Origin: Stereocaulon alpinum
Taxonomy: Eukaryota; Ascomycota; Lecanoromycetes; Lecanorales; Stereocaulaceae
Assembly (NCBI GenBank): GCA_018257865.1
Contig: JAEUBA010000122.1
Coordinates: 1-63,790 of the forward strand
Reading direction: 5' to 3'
DNA: 63,790 bases
Part shown: positions 23,909-36,383 of the stretch, one piece after another
Numbering within the stretch: the first letter of the stretch is position 1
Layout of the letters: each line of letters begins with the position of its first letter
Program-made: the position numbers and the translations under genes
Notes under the pieces: model-generated
Database searches by the model: none
Told to the model about the DNA's origin: nothing
The model's input: the letters and a program-made list of their open reading frames with translations, nothing else

Positions 23909-24157
23909 TGTAAAGGCTAGCGACGCCGGCTCTAAGCTGGCGCACTAAGGTATAAGAGACGTAAAGTTACTAGATTTAGGTATTAAGCAATAGACATAAT
24001 TATATTACTTAGTAGTAGAGTAGTAGCAGAACTAATTTCTAAAGATCCCTAAAATACGGGGGAGTCCTAGGTAGTAATACTATTACTAAGCTACTAAACC
24101 CTAATTAATATAATTACGTTAGCGTAGCTATAACGCGTATACGCTTAAGGGTTAATA
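23909..24157 (-). repeat. Gypsy-2 3' LTR (249 bp)
   Basis: Left-hand LTR on the plus strand, hence 3' for this minus-strand element. It differs from its partner at about a dozen positions; all but one (A/C near 24099) are transitions. Two CG positions here (23941-23942, 24056-24057) read TA in the partner. Confidence 0.93.
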
Positions 24158-25480
24158 GTATCCTCCCCTCTAGGCCCTAGTCCCTAGGTACTAAAGTATA
24201 TAGAATAGACTACTCGTTAAAAACCCTTTAAACCTAGTAGGAAACGTAAGGGAAAAGAGTTAACCTAAAGGCGACGTCGTTAAGGCGGCGCCTTATATAT
24301 ATAGAATATCATCCACCTATAGTAACGCCCAAATCTATTATAATATAAAAAGAATATATAGCAGGCGTAGTAGTAACGCGTAGTTATTAATAAATATAAT
24401 CGATTACCGGCTGTATTAGCGGGTAATGGCTACGTTATCGTATTATTAGTTATTATTATTTTAAATAGCTTTAACGTATAGCGACGTCGTAGCGACGACG
24501 ACCTGCGGGTATATAAATAATAACTTTCCCCCTAACTTTTCTCTCTTTATAACTCCTAATACGACTTATACGTTCCCTAATATTAGCGTACCTATATCGC
24601 AATTAATATTACTAATATAGTTAATAGTTCTTCTTATTATAATAATATCTAAATATTCTCTTAAGATCGTATATCGCTATTACGTAACCGGCGCGTATTA
24701 CTAGCTACTAATACTTATAGACTATATTATTAATATACCTTTACCCTATAGGACTTATTTCTATATAGGGAATAATAATTACGAGCGTAGCGACGCTCCT
24801 CCTTATTAATATTATAAGGATAGCTACTATAGACTTAATCGTTATTATAAGGTATATTATTCTAATAGCTCTGCTACGTCGCCTCCTAATATATCTAGAT
24901 CCTAAAGCCGTTTCGTTAGTCTATATAGCGATTAGTACGGCGTTATTTTACTAACGGCTAGACCCGATAAGTGCAGCGTAAGAGGAAGAAGATTAGGAAG
25001 CGGATAACTTAGTAGCGAAAAGTATAGGGTTAAATAGTAGCGACTAGTAAGGCAGCCCCTATAATTATCGCTAATCTATAGTAATAACTCGCAGCGGCTA
25101 ATTAGCGCGTTATAGAGCTAAAGTAAACTATCGTAGAATACGTAGAAGAGATTTAGCTATACTTCGGCGTAAAAGTAGCGTTAGGTTTTTTTTTCTTTTT
25201 CTTTACTAATACTAGGTAAATATACTTACGTACGACGTCTCGCTAATAATAGATAGTAATTTAGATAGTAATTAATATAGTCTTATCTTTACCCTACTAA
25301 GGTATAAGTAAGTAAGTATAAGAATTATAGAGGAGTACGCTTATAGTATAAGACTATTTACTTATAAGGTTTATAATTATTATAACTTATATTATCGCCG
25401 CTGCTTACTCGCTGCCGTCGGTAGTATTTAAAGAACTAGAGACTATATACGCTTACTAACCGTCTACTTATTAAAGGCTT
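24158..25480 (-). other. Gypsy-2: long segment between chromodomain and 3' LTR
   Basis: About 1.3 kb lies between the chromodomain and the 3' LTR, which is long for a Gypsy element. It is richer in CpG than its surroundings and keeps some CpA. On the plus strand (antisense to the element), about 24540-25010 gives a frame with relatively few stops, rich in Tyr, Ser and Asn and ending in basic residues. No family was recognised. It could be an extra or antisense ORF, or only non-coding 3' sequence. Confidence 0.4.
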
Positions 25481-26800
25481 AAGTTAAGTTACGGGTATTC
25501 TTAAGCTCTTCGTCTAGTAACTACTAGTTATATTCTTCACCCTAGCTAGTCTATTTAACCTTATATTAGACGCTTTACTTATCTTAGACCTTATCTATAA
25601 TTTCTTTAACCTCCTATATCTTATTATTATCGATAAGTTTAGGGGCTTATATAAAGTTCGCTAACGTCTTATTACCGTCGCGAAGGTAGTATAGCTTTAA
25701 TAATAAGATATAAAAAGTATTATAGATTCTATAAGTTTATAGTAGTAGAAGGTAGTAAGCCTACGCTCCTACTTTATTAATAATCCTAAAAGGCCCTACG
25801 AATTTATAAGATAACTTTTTACTTAAGCGTTTTTACTTAAGATTCTTAGTTAATAGTATTACTAAATCTCTAACCTTATAGCTTTAAAGCTTATAATTCT
25901 TATTATACTACTTAGCTTAAGACTCTCTAGCGCGCTATAGGCGTTTAGTAGCTTTATCTCTTACTACTTATAGTAATCTAATCCTCTTATTTATAGTAGG
26001 TATCCTCCCCTCTAAGGACTTATCCTTAAGTTCCTAACGAAGTTCGGGGTAGTATCTATATATTAAGTAGAACGGTATTATTCTAATAGAGGAATAAAGA
26101 CTATTTATATATATAAATTCTACTATTAGTAGCTATTTCGCCTAAGTAGTTTACTTATTATTAGTAAAGATACGTAAGTAGTACTTTAGTACCTAATTCT
26201 AGTATTCCGTCTAACTATTAGTTTAAGAATAAAAGGTAGTACTTAGGCGGCGCTTAATCTTAGAGTAAAAATAAATAGCTAACTAGAAGGCGCTAGTAAA
26301 TACTAAACCTCTATTACTAATAATACTATTAGGTATACTATAATAGTATACTACCTTAGTATAAAAAACATCCGCTAGCTTAGCGGCGTTAATTATAGTA
26401 GTAGTAGGTATATACCTTACTATCTTTATAAATTAATTAATAATTACTAGAATAGTATTATAGACTATATTCTTATATTTACTTAGGGGTAGACCTATAA
26501 TAAAGTCTATTAAGAGCTCCTTCTATAGCTTATTAGTAATAGAAAGCGAACTTAGTTCGCTATAGGGGTAATAGCGGGGAGCCTTAGTTCTTTAGTAAAT
26601 ATTATAAGTCTTAATATACTTATTAACTTACTTAGAACTCCTATACTAAAAGTATTTACGGGTAAGTAACTTATACGTCTTTTTAGCGCTAAAGTGCCCT
26701 ACTAAGGGATTATTATAATATTTACTAATAAGTTCTTCCCTTAAGGCTTTATCTCTAGGGATATATAAGTAGTTATTATTTCTTAATAAGCCTTCTAAGT
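25480..26800 (-). pseudogene. Gypsy-2 integrase and chromodomain remnant
   Basis: On the minus strand, from about 26680, the HHCC finger reads with Tyr or stop at ligands. It is followed by 'RTKAPRYYPY' and the core start 'LIDFIIGLP' near 26500, the family's SxDFIxGLP. A GPF-type module (about 25790) and a VHNVFHxSLL-like segment follow. 'YKVK*TS*GEEYN' near 25560 resembles a chromodomain's YLVKWKGY. The catalytic core is broken by stops. Confidence 0.75.
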
Positions 26801-27099
26801 CTAAAGCTTATACCTTACTTTAGAGACGGCGCTATAATAGCGAACCCTCCTTTATAAAAAAGGATTTAGCCTAATTATTAGTAGCTTATAAGTCTTAAAT
26901 TAAAGTCTTAATTAAATATTAAGGATCCTTATAGGCTAATTTTATAATACCTCTTATATCCTTTTAGGGGATAATAACTTAGAGGCCTATAATTTAAAAA
27001 GCTAGCGATATTACTATAATAATTCCTTTACCTTCCTTATCTCTACCCTAAAGCGCGAGTTTATTCTGTAATATTAGTAATAACTTAGTATTTAGCGGG

Positions 27100-28450
27100 G
27101 AACTTCCTTTATAATTAGGGCGTTATAATAACGGATCCGCAGGATTCGTTTTTCTAGTATAATAAGTAATTTCGAAATTAAAAGTAGCGAGCTTTAGCGC
27201 CTACCTAGCTTACTAAGAATTTAACTACTTCTACTTTATAAAGCCCTTAAGATTATTATAATTAGTAAGAACCTTAATAGTAAACGGGCTACCTTCTAGG
27301 TAGTACCGCTACTATTTTATTACCGCTACTATAGCGAGTAATTCTTAGTTATAAACCTTATAATTCTGCTCCGCAGGAATTATCTTCTAAGACTAAAAGG
27401 TAATTAGGTACTAGTAGCTATTATTATCCAGCTGCGTAAGTACTACTATAATAGTAAAGTTAGAGGCGTTAGTTTCTATACGTAACTTTACTTCTAGGTT
27501 AAAGTAGCGGAGAAACGGCGTACTAGAAAAGATATCCCGAAGCTTTTAAAAAGCACCTTTAGTACTATTATTCTACTAAAGTTAACCTACCTTTTTCCCG
27601 TCCTTACTACCTTTAAGCAAGTCGGTTAGAGGCGCGGTAATAGTAGCGTAATTATAAATAAACCGCTAGTAGAAATTTATAAAGCCTAAAAAGACTTATA
27701 TATCTTAAAAGGTCTCTAGCCTAGGCTATTCCCTAATTATCGTTATACGTTCCTAATCTATTACTACGCTATCGGTAGATATAATAAATCTAAGAAATTC
27801 AACCCGTTTAGTACTAAACTAACACTTCTTTAGGTTAGCGAAAAGCGAGAACTAATATAATTATTCTAGTACTTACTAAATATACCGCTAGTAGTCCGCT
27901 AGGTTCGCGCTATAAATTAAGATATTATTAAGATAGATAATATACGAAATATTAATAAGCCCTATAAGAGCCCTATTAATATACGCTTAAAACGTCGCTG
28001 GGGCGTTAGCGAGCCTAAAAGGTATAACTAAGTATTTAAAGTAGCTATAGCGGGTGCGGAACGCAGTTTTCTACTTATTACCTTCTTTAATTTAGATCCT
28101 ATAATAGGTATCCTTTAAGTCTAACTTTATAAACTTTTTAGCTCTATATAGGCAGTCTAATATCTTAGTAATTAGAGGTAATAGGTATTAATTTTTAATA
28201 GTTACTATATTTAACCCCTAATAATTAATATAAAGACGCAGCCTACTATCCTTCTTTAGTACGAAGAGGATAGGTACTCCGGCTAAAGAAACTAAATAGT
28301 ATATCTAGCCTTTTATAAGCGTATTATTAAGATAGCGCCGTAGCTCCGCTAGTTTAGATTAAGATAGATTATAGAGAGGCCTATAAAGCGGCTCCTTACC
28401 CTCCTTAATATTAATAGTATAGTTACCTTCCTTTAATAAGGGTAAGGTTC
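27100..28450 (-). pseudogene. Gypsy-2 reverse transcriptase and RNase H remnant
   Basis: The minus-strand reading near 28030-27900 gives YLVIPFRLANAPATF and then a catalytic box YLNN at 27924-27935 followed by ILIYS; both Asp of YLDD are now Asn. Because 'APATF' survived intact, family identity is secure. RNase H-like sequence follows between about 27500 and 27150. Stops replace Gln and Trp codons. Confidence 0.82.
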
Positions 28451-29107
28451 CTACTTTCTTATTTAAGAAGATATTAGAGAACTCTAGTAGTTCCTTTAGA
28501 ATCTATTCTAAACTTCCTTTATCTAAGTAATTAGTCGCTATAGCAGCGTATATAATTATATAAACTTTAGGCTCCTTCTTAAGATAATAGCTGAAGATAG
28601 TAGGCTCCTTAACCTAAAACTTTTTAGTATTAACCTTAAACCGCTACTACTCCGCCGACGGATCGAGTAAAATCTTTATTTACTTTAACCCTAGTATACT
28701 AATTACGACGTTAGGACCCTTAAGATTAATAGTATAGAAAAGTATACTATACTCCTTACCGTAGCCCTAGCTATTAATAAGTATATACTTAAATTAATAG
28801 GTACTATAGATATATATACTAAAGCTACTTAAGGCTTCTAGTAGTAGTAAGTTAATAGTAGAAGGTAGTAGGTCCTATTAAACTATAAACTTCTAAGAGA
28901 TTAAATTAAGCTACGATCTAGTATCTAATAAAGTAGTAATCTACTATAGGCTAGTATTAAGTATTATCTAACCCTTAGTTAGGATAAAAGGACTAGCCTC
29001 TACTTTTTAGGTTTCTTCCCCCGCTTCTAAGGCGGTTATAGGGGCTAATTATTTTTTACTAATACTATACTAATACTAGTATAAGTAGTAGGCTTATCGC
29101 GATTAGG

Positions 29108-30300
29108 ATAATTTAGGCTTATATAGCCTAGCTTCCTATAATAATAGTAGATAAGCTTAATTATTAAATCTAAATTAGTCTTCCGCTTTAAACTCCTTAA
29201 ATAAGATTTATATCGCGCCGACTATAAGCTATTAACCCTTAGGCCTAGCCTATTAGGCTTAGAAATCTATTATTCTAATAGGCGGCTCCCTTATAACTTA
29301 GAGACCCTATAGTTAGATAATTTCCTATAAGTACTTAAGCCGCCGCCTCTATAATACTCGCGCCCTATAATATTCTCTTATATAATAGCTTAGGTAATAA
29401 TATTATCCCTATTATTAAATACCTTACCTATACTTAAGATTTTATTCTTCAGCTCCGGTCTTAGCTTAGCTAGGAAGAGGTTAGCTTTAAGCTTTAAAGC
29501 TATAGGTAGTAGGTTAGCTTCTAACTCCTCTAAGTAAGCCTTAAATATAGTAACTTTTTAGTTAGAACGTTACTTTACCTCCTTAAATCTTTTATAGGCG
29601 AAGAGACGGCGGTTAATAGGATCTATAACTAAATTATATAGGAATTACTTAAAGAATTCGAATATTATATTATCCTATCTATAATCTTTTAGGTAGGTAT
29701 TCTACTAAGAATTTAGGTTATCTTTTAAGGCGTCTATATAGTAGACTATCCTAGATAGTTTAATAGTAAAGTACTTCAGACTCTTAAGAAACTTCTTTTT
29801 TAAGTTAGCGAACTAGCGTAGGTATTTACCCTCGCTAATTCCCTTATAAGGTTATATATTCTTAGGCCGAAAGCTTTTTAGTACTAGGGGTCTTTAGAGT
29901 CTAATAGGTAAGTTTATAGGCGCGCTAAAGGCGGGTATTATAAGATATAAAGGAATCCTTTAGCTAGTAATATTAACTAATTATATTAATATAATAGTAG
30001 TAGGATATTATTCCTCCTCTTAAACTATCCTTATAGGTATTCTAATAGTACTCTGCGACCTAAGGTATTAAATTATATCGTTTTCAGCTTTTAATACTGA
30101 TAATTCGCGTAGTTACTTTAGGCGGCGATTCGTCGCTTAGGCTTCTTATAAGCGTTACTTAAGATTAATATTATCTAAATTAGAGGTATTTAGCTGAGAC
30201 TCTCCGTCGGTCCTATAGCTCTCCGTAGGATCGTTATTATTATTAATATTATTAGGTTCTTCGGCGTTAGTAACGGTCGTAGTAGTATAACTGCGCGTCC
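29108..30300 (-). pseudogene. Gypsy-2 gag remnant with CCHC knuckle
   Basis: The knuckle at 29108-29143 (minus strand) reads YYRKLGYISLNYP, i.e. CX2CX4HX4C with RIPed ligands. Upstream (higher coordinates) lies the gag body to about 30.2 kb, ending near the 5' LTR. The region around 30050-30310 is relatively GC-rich with retained CpA. The start codon cannot be fixed. Confidence 0.7.
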
Positions 30301-30357
30301 GACCTAATATTATAGTAACTCCGGGCCTCTCCCTTAAAAAGGTAGAGAAATTAGAAC

Positions 30358-30606
30358 TATAAAGGCTAGCGACGCCGGCTCTAAGCTAGTATACTAAGGT
30401 ATAAGAGACGTAAAGTTACTAGATTCAGGTATTAAGTAATAGATATAATTATATTACTTAGTAGTAGAGTAGTAGCAGAACTAATTTCTAAAGATCCCTA
30501 AAATATAGGGGAGTCCTAGGTAGTAATACTATTGCTAAGCCCCTAAACCCTAATTAATATAATTACGTTAGCGTAGCTATAACGCGTATACGCTTAAGGG
30601 TTAACA
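30358..30606 (-). repeat. Gypsy-2 5' LTR (249 bp)
   Basis: Right-hand LTR, followed directly by ATCCC and LINE-B. On the minus strand it begins TGTTAACCC, the usual TG start. It is slightly more RIPed than the other LTR in its internal part. Confidence 0.93.
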
Positions 30607-30611
30607 ATCCC

Positions 30612-31457
30612 TTATTAGTCCTTTATATCTATTATTTTTTCTACTTTATAAATTACTATTATTATTATCTTTTAAAGGACTTTTACTAACTTATAAAGTC
30701 TTCTTACCTACCTATTATCCTTCTCTAACTCCTCCCTAGCCTTTACTAAGGTTATCTAAAGAATAATATCCCCCCTTATAATCCTCCTTACTATAATAAT
30801 CTCCCTAGCTACTCCCCCTACTCCCCTAAATATTTATACTAGTTAGGGAAGGGTTATTATAGCTATTTATATCTTTTCGCTAGTATTATTAATCCTAACT
30901 ATTACCTACTTCGCTTTCTTAATATCTTCTACCTTAGGTATAGCTAAGTAGATAGTATTTTAGCCCCTTTAGGCTATATAAGCTATATCCGCCTAGCTAT
31001 TATTTACCCTTCTAGTTAAGTAGTCTTTATATATTAATTAGCTATAGTACTCCTTTATAGTATATCTTTTAATAGTATTCTCCTATATATACTCTATAAT
31101 CCTTTCTACTATATTCTAGAAGAAGCCTTATATAGTCTTATTTATATTTACTTATAGTATCCCTTAGACCTTCTCTATAAACTTTAGTAGTATCTACTCT
31201 ATAGCCTTTATATACTATATTCTTTCTTTATTTCTTTCCCTACCTTAAGGGCCTTATAGATCTTTAGTAGGTTTCTACTATTATCGCTATTACCTTATTA
31301 TTATATTAGGATATATTCCTTATCTACCTTTACTACTAATACCTCCCTTCTCTCTTCCCCCCCTATCTTATATTATTTTACTAGGTTTATAACCTAATAT
31401 GATCGCTCGTCTAGCCTAGTAGGCCTACTCGCCCGTTATACTCGTTATCGTCGCTAT
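30612..31457 (-). pseudogene. LINE-B ORF1 N-terminal part and 5' end
   Basis: Reverse-complement match to LINE-A 8612-9466, including the GAGTAGGCC 5' region near 31425 and the shortened polypyrimidine run near 31366. It ends where the LINE 5' end is expected. Residual 'atgatcgc' near 31397 shows incomplete RIP here. Confidence 0.75.
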
Positions 31458-32203
31458 TATAAGTATCTTATACGCCTATTCTCTTCACTTAAAAGGAGAT
31501 ATTATTTAGAGATAGGTATAACTACTACCTAAAACTAAGAAAGGTAGAAAGCTTAATAGTAGTCTAACTCTAAAGTAGTAAAAATAGGTTTAACTACTTT
31601 TTATATAAAGCGAAAGTACTAGGGATTCGTAGCGCTCGCTATAATTATAGTTAAAGAAATTAAGATATAAAGTATATTCTCCTATACTACCTAAAGCTTA
31701 GCGATACTTAAAGAGAACTTATTAAGGAGGTAGGGACTTATAATATTAGGACTATATTAGCTAAAGTTAATAGTATAAGGGTAGTAATAAGATAGCTAGT
31801 CTAATTAGGATTTCTAATATAGTATTAACTTACTAAGGAATAGCTTTCCTAGTCTAAACTCCCTATTAGAGTAAAACTAATAATAAAAACCCTAAAGATA
31901 AAGAAGCCTAAGTATAAGGTAAAGTTAAAGGTAGCGGAGCTACCGGAGTATTATAAAGCCTAATAGGGTAAAGGAGATTATAGTTACTAGTATTATAGAG
32001 CCTAATAGTAAGGTTAGATAAGCGGAGTAGAGTAATAGATAAGCTAATAAGCGAAAGTTTTTAGCTAAAAGGGGCGACCCTAAAAAGGTTTCTTTCGCGT
32101 CTAGAGGGCTTATAGCCCCCTAGATTTTCTAATTAAGTAAAAGAATACCCTTATTAGTATATATAGATATTAGAATAGGCGTATAAATTAATTAATCAAT
32201 CAA

Positions 32204-33569
32204 AGCTAGTATATAATTTAATAAATAGAACCTTATATAATATAAGTATAAGTAGATTCTACTTAACTTATAGGGGAGACTTAGAGGCTAAGATATATTT
32301 CTATATAAATAAAAGGATAGAACCTAACGACTAAGGGGTAGAGTACTAGGAGGGCGACTTATACTTATTATAGATTTAGACTAAGAGAACCTAAAATAAT
32401 ACTAATACTAAAAACGAGAATACTAAGGAACTAATAGTAGAGAGGGTATAGGTATATAATATCTATAACCCTTTACTAGTAAGCTATATATTAGTAGATA
32501 GCCCTATAACTATCCTAAAGCTAAAGGAGGCCTTAAAAAATAAGGGCGAGTATATTATAGTAAGGGATTTTAACCTATACTATCTCTACTAAAATAATCT
32601 AAGACGAGCTATATACTATATAATAGTAAATAAGTTACTAAAAGTAGTAAGAGAAAAAGATATAAATCTTAGACTACTAGAGAAGTTAGTTATATAGTAA
32701 AATAGGGGCTTAAAGAGTACTATTAACCTTATATTCCTAACTAAAGGCGCGTATAATATAATAGCGAAGTATAGGGTAAGGGATAACCTTAATATAGGGT
32801 TAGATTATATACTAATTATAATAAAGCTAGAATAGACTTAAAGCGAGCGCTAAGTACGCTAAAAGAGAGCTTAGAAAAGGATAGAGATAAAGGTAATTAG
32901 TAAAGAGATTTAGAGGTATATAAGAATCCTAAATAAAGTTATAGGTAGATACCTATTAAACTTAGAAGAAGTAATTAACTTATATATTAATAAGCTTATA
33001 GCTGCGCTATAGGAGGTAGTAGAGAATACTATCTTATATAAGGAGCTATATATAGGAGCTAAACTATACTAAAATAGGGTATATTTAAGAGTTACTAAGG
33101 TATTATAGGTAGCGCTTAAGGCCTATCGCTATAATAGAAATATATGTACTAAGGAGACTCTCTGCTAAACTAAAAGGAAGAAGGTTACTACCTTATAGAA
33201 GGTTAGAATAATAGCTTTTTAAGAGGGGGTCTATAAAGTATTACTAAAACTAAGGGAAGTATAGTAACTTACTAATTAGGGAAGAGAAAGAAGTATATAC
33301 TTTAAAGAGCTACTATAATTCCTAGCTATTAGAAATAGAAATAAGAATAAGGTAAAGGACTTTAAAGGGAAAGTAGGGGCTTTAAAAAGGGTTTTCTTCC
33401 TTCTCTTACCCTTAATAAACCTAATAGATATTAAGGGGGTAGATTACCTAAAACCTATTATAATAAATAGTAAGATTACCTTAAAGGAGGTTAGAGACGC
33501 GATTTAGTACCTAGTAGTAGATAAGGTATTAAAAATCTTAGGAATCCTAAACAAAATCCTAAGAGTAAC
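32204..33569 (+). mobile_element. LINE-C: LINE fragment (endonuclease to RT start)
   Basis: A plus-strand LINE fragment matching LINE-A from about 16411 to 17770. It begins 'agctagtatataa' directly after the LINE-A tail and ends near 33569. Both 5' and 3' parts are missing. About 35 bp of unassigned A-rich sequence (33570-33604) separate it from LINE-D. It keeps a few CpA, for example 'aaacaaaatcc'. Stops are frequent. Confidence 0.8.
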
Positions 33570-33604
33570 TTTAAGTACTCCTTAACGATCTTTATATAAA
33601 AAAA

Positions 33605-36253
33605 ATGGCGACGACGACGAGTACGACGGGCGAGTAGGCCTACTAGGCTAGACGAGCGATTATACTAGGTTACGAACCTAGTAAAATAATATAAGATAGG
33701 GGAAGAAGGGAGAAAGGGGGTATTAATAGTAAAAGTAAATAAGGGATATATCCTAATATAATAGTAGAGTAATAATAATAATAATAAAGGCCTACTAAAG
33801 GTCTATAAGACCCTTAAGGTAAGGAGAGAATTAAAGAAAGAATATAGTATATAAAGGCTACGGAATAGGCGCTACTAAAGTTTATAAAGAAGGTCTAAGG
33901 GATACTATAAGTAAATATAAATAAGATTATATAAAGCTTTTTCTAGAATATAGTAAAGAGAATTATAAAGTATATATAGGAGAATACTATTAAAAGATAT
34001 ACTATAGAGAAGTACTACCGTAGTTAATTAATACGCGAAGACTACCTAATTAGAAGGGTAAATAATAGTTAGGTAGATATAGCCTATATAGCCTAAAAGG
34101 GCTAAAATACTATCTACCTAGCTATACCTAAGGTAGAAGATATTAGAAAGGCGAAGTAAATAACGGTTAGGATTAATAATACTAATAAGAAGATATAGAT
34201 AGCTATAGCGACCCTCCCCTAACTAGTATAAATATTTAGGGGAGTAGATAAGGCGATAGTAAGGAGATTATTATAGTAAGGAGATTATTATAGTAAGGAG
34301 GATTATAGGAGGGGATATTATCCTTTAAATAACCTTAGTAAAGGCTAGAGAAAAGCTAGAGAAGGATAATAAATAGGTAAGGAGACTCTATAAGTTAATA
34401 AAAGTCCTTTAAAAGATAGTAATAATAGCGGTTTATAGAATAGAAAAGATAATAAATATAAAGAACTAGCTAAGGATCTTTAAGACCTTAAAAAAAGATA
34501 ATAGAAAGCTCTACTTAAAGCTAAAGATAATAAAGGCTAAATAGCTTATATTTATATTAAAGCTAGATATATTTAAGAGGGAGAAGAGATTCTCTATAAT
34601 AATAATTAAGGTCTTAAGCCTAGAAGTAGCGAACCGACTTATTATAGAGGGAATAGTAGTAGAGAATAGCCTCCTCTTCTATAATAGATAGGAAAGAGAG
34701 GCTACCCCTAAGTAATACTTTAACTACTATAGGTATAAATATATTACTAAAGTATATAAATACCCTACCTACTATAGGGTATACGCCTAAAACTATATAA
34801 CTAATAATTATATAGAAAAAGCTGGTAGTAAGCCTAAGTATATAGTATATAAAGGGGAGTACTTAGTATAAAGTAAAACCTACTTAATATAATAGAAGGA
34901 GAATACTAAGGCTAGGTAGAGAATTAAGTATAAATTAAAATACTTTAATAAGACCCTAAAGTAATACCTAATAGAATAGATATTAGAGATACTAAAAAGG
35001 GCTAGCTTAAAAGGGTAGTATAAAGTAATACTTAGGATAAAGAGAAAGGCCTTAGGGGATATAATAGATAAGCCTTAGAAAGGAATTAAGGAAATAGTAA
35101 AAAGGGGATAACTAATAACCCTCTCTTATATAGAATAAGGGTAATAGCCCCTATTTATAGAAAGGGTTAGCTTAGTAAATACCCTTAAATAGACCCTAAG
35201 GGTAGAGCTAATAACTATAGATACCTAAATATAGGAGAACGTTTAAGTAGCCCGTACTTAATAGTAAATATACCCTACCTAAAAATACTATAGTATAATA
35301 TATAGAGGAAGAAGGATATAGTAATAGTACTACTTCTTAAAAATAAAGATATAAAAGGTATAGACGTACTAGCGATCTAAGAACTAGTATATAATCTAAT
35401 AAATAGAACCTTATATAATATAAGTATAAGTAGATTCTACTTAGCCTATAGGGGAGACTTAGAGGCTAGGACGTATTTCTATATAAATAAGAGAATAGAT
35501 CCTAATAATTAGGGGATAGAATACTAAAAGGGCGACTTATACTTATTATAGATTTAGGTTAAGAGGACTTAGAAGGATACTAAGGCTAAGATAGAGAATA
35601 CTAAAGGGCTACTAAGGGAGAGAGTATAAGTATATAATATTTATAAGCCCTTACTAGTAAGCTATATATTAAAGGATAGCCTAATAACTATCCTAAAGCT
35701 AAAGAAGGCGCTAGGGAATAAGGGTAAATATATAATTATAGAAGACTTTAACCTATACTACCTATATTAAAATAACTTAAGACGAATAATATACTACGCT
35801 ATAGTAGACGAGCTGCTAGAGGTAGTAGGAAAGAGAGGTATAGTTTTAGGACTACTAAAGAAGGTAGTTATATAGTAGAATAGGGGCTTAGAGAGTACTA
35901 TTAACCTTATATTCCTAACCGAAGGCGTATATAATACGATAGTAAAGTATAGGGTAAAGGACGACCTTAATATAGGATTAGATTATATACTAATTATAAT
36001 AAAGCTAAAATAAATATAAAGCGAACGCCTAGTATACTAAAAGAGGGCTTAGAAAAGAATAGAGGCGAAGGTAACTAAGGAGGAAATCTAGAAATATATA
36101 AGGATCCTAAATAAAGTTATAAGCTGGTATTTAGTAGACTCTAAAGGTATAATTAACCTATATATTAATAAGCTTATAGCTATATTATAAGAGGTAATAG
36201 AGGATACTATCCTATATAAGGAACCGTATATAGGGGTTAAGCTATATTAGAAT
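33605..36253 (+). mobile_element. LINE-D: 5'-complete LINE, cut by Copia
   Basis: Starts at the family 5' end with 'atggcgacgacgacgag', the least mutated version of this end. ORF1 (knuckle 34716-34757) and the ORF2 endonuclease region follow, matching LINE-A 8612-17290 minus Gypsy-1. It stops at 36253, where the Copia LTR begins; the rest of LINE-D is not found on the far side of Copia. It supplies the empty site for Gypsy-1 (CCTAG, about 34619-34623). Confidence 0.82.
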
Positions 36254-36383
36254 TGTTGAAATTCGGGTGTTCGTATACTAAGCCTTGGTATTAATGACTA
36301 AGACTTAGCACTAACCCTTATTTATATCTTACATAGTCGCACTTAGCTAGATAATTAAGTATTCTACCTATTATATTTTAATA
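36254..36383 (+). repeat. Copia 5' LTR (130 bp)
   Basis: Matches 42096-42227 with a few indels and mostly transition differences. Its 5' end TGTTGAAATTCGG is un-RIPed, whereas the partner reads TATTAAAATTCGG. Confidence 0.88.

Larger units (their letters stand above)
23909..30606 (-). mobile_element. Gypsy-2: complete Ty3/Gypsy chromovirus with LTRs and TSD
   Basis: A 6698-bp LTR retrotransposon on the minus strand, inserted in LINE-B ORF1. The LTRs are 249 bp (23909-24157 and 30358-30606) and bounded TG...CA, partly RIPed to TA. The 5-bp duplication ATCCC is perfect at 23904-23908 and 30607-30611. The uninterrupted target is seen in LINE-A at 9467-9471. Reading on the minus strand: gag with knuckle (29108-29143), RT, RNase H, integrase, chromodomain. 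It is a different family from Gypsy-1 (LTRs unrelated). RIP is heavy but somewhat milder than in the LINE, with residual CpA. Confidence 0.95.
19363..31457 (-). mobile_element. LINE-B: full-length Tad1-like LINE, split by Gypsy-2
   Basis: Minus-strand copy of the LINE-A family, about 5.4 kb after removing Gypsy-2. It has the 5' end near 31457, ORF1, ORF2, a 3' non-coding region of about 0.7 kb (about 20090-19380) and a TTAA-type tail at its left edge. It is inserted near the 3' end of LINE-A. 'acttaaaaRgagat' is present on both sides (19349-19362 and 31487-31500), and the LINE-A 3' region resumes after the right copy, as expected for target-primed reverse transcription. About 30 extra bases between its 5' end and that repeat (31458-31486) partly repeat the same target, so the duplication may be longer. 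Confidence 0.85.
8612..32203 (+). mobile_element. LINE-A: Tad1-like non-LTR retrotransposon, interrupted twice
   Basis: A LINE in three segments: 8612-9617, 15661-about 19362 and about 31501-32203, together about 5.4 kb. The 5' end matches those of LINE-B and LINE-D ('atRgcgaYRa...gagtaggcc'). The 3' end is a tail of AATT/AATC repeats near 32184-32203. Gypsy-1 splits ORF1 and LINE-B splits the 3' end. ORF1 has two zinc knuckles; ORF2 has an endonuclease region and RT. I call it Tad1-like from the domain order and the fungal context; I did not recognise a clear RNase H. The flanking sequences do not agree (Gypsy-3 at left, LINE-C at right), so its own target duplication cannot be shown. Confidence 0.82.

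Noticed and set aside
19381..32183. 12-kb inverted repeat with a large loop
   Set aside because: Explained by LINE-B inserted in reverse into the 3' end of LINE-A, with Gypsy-2 inside; not an independent structure.
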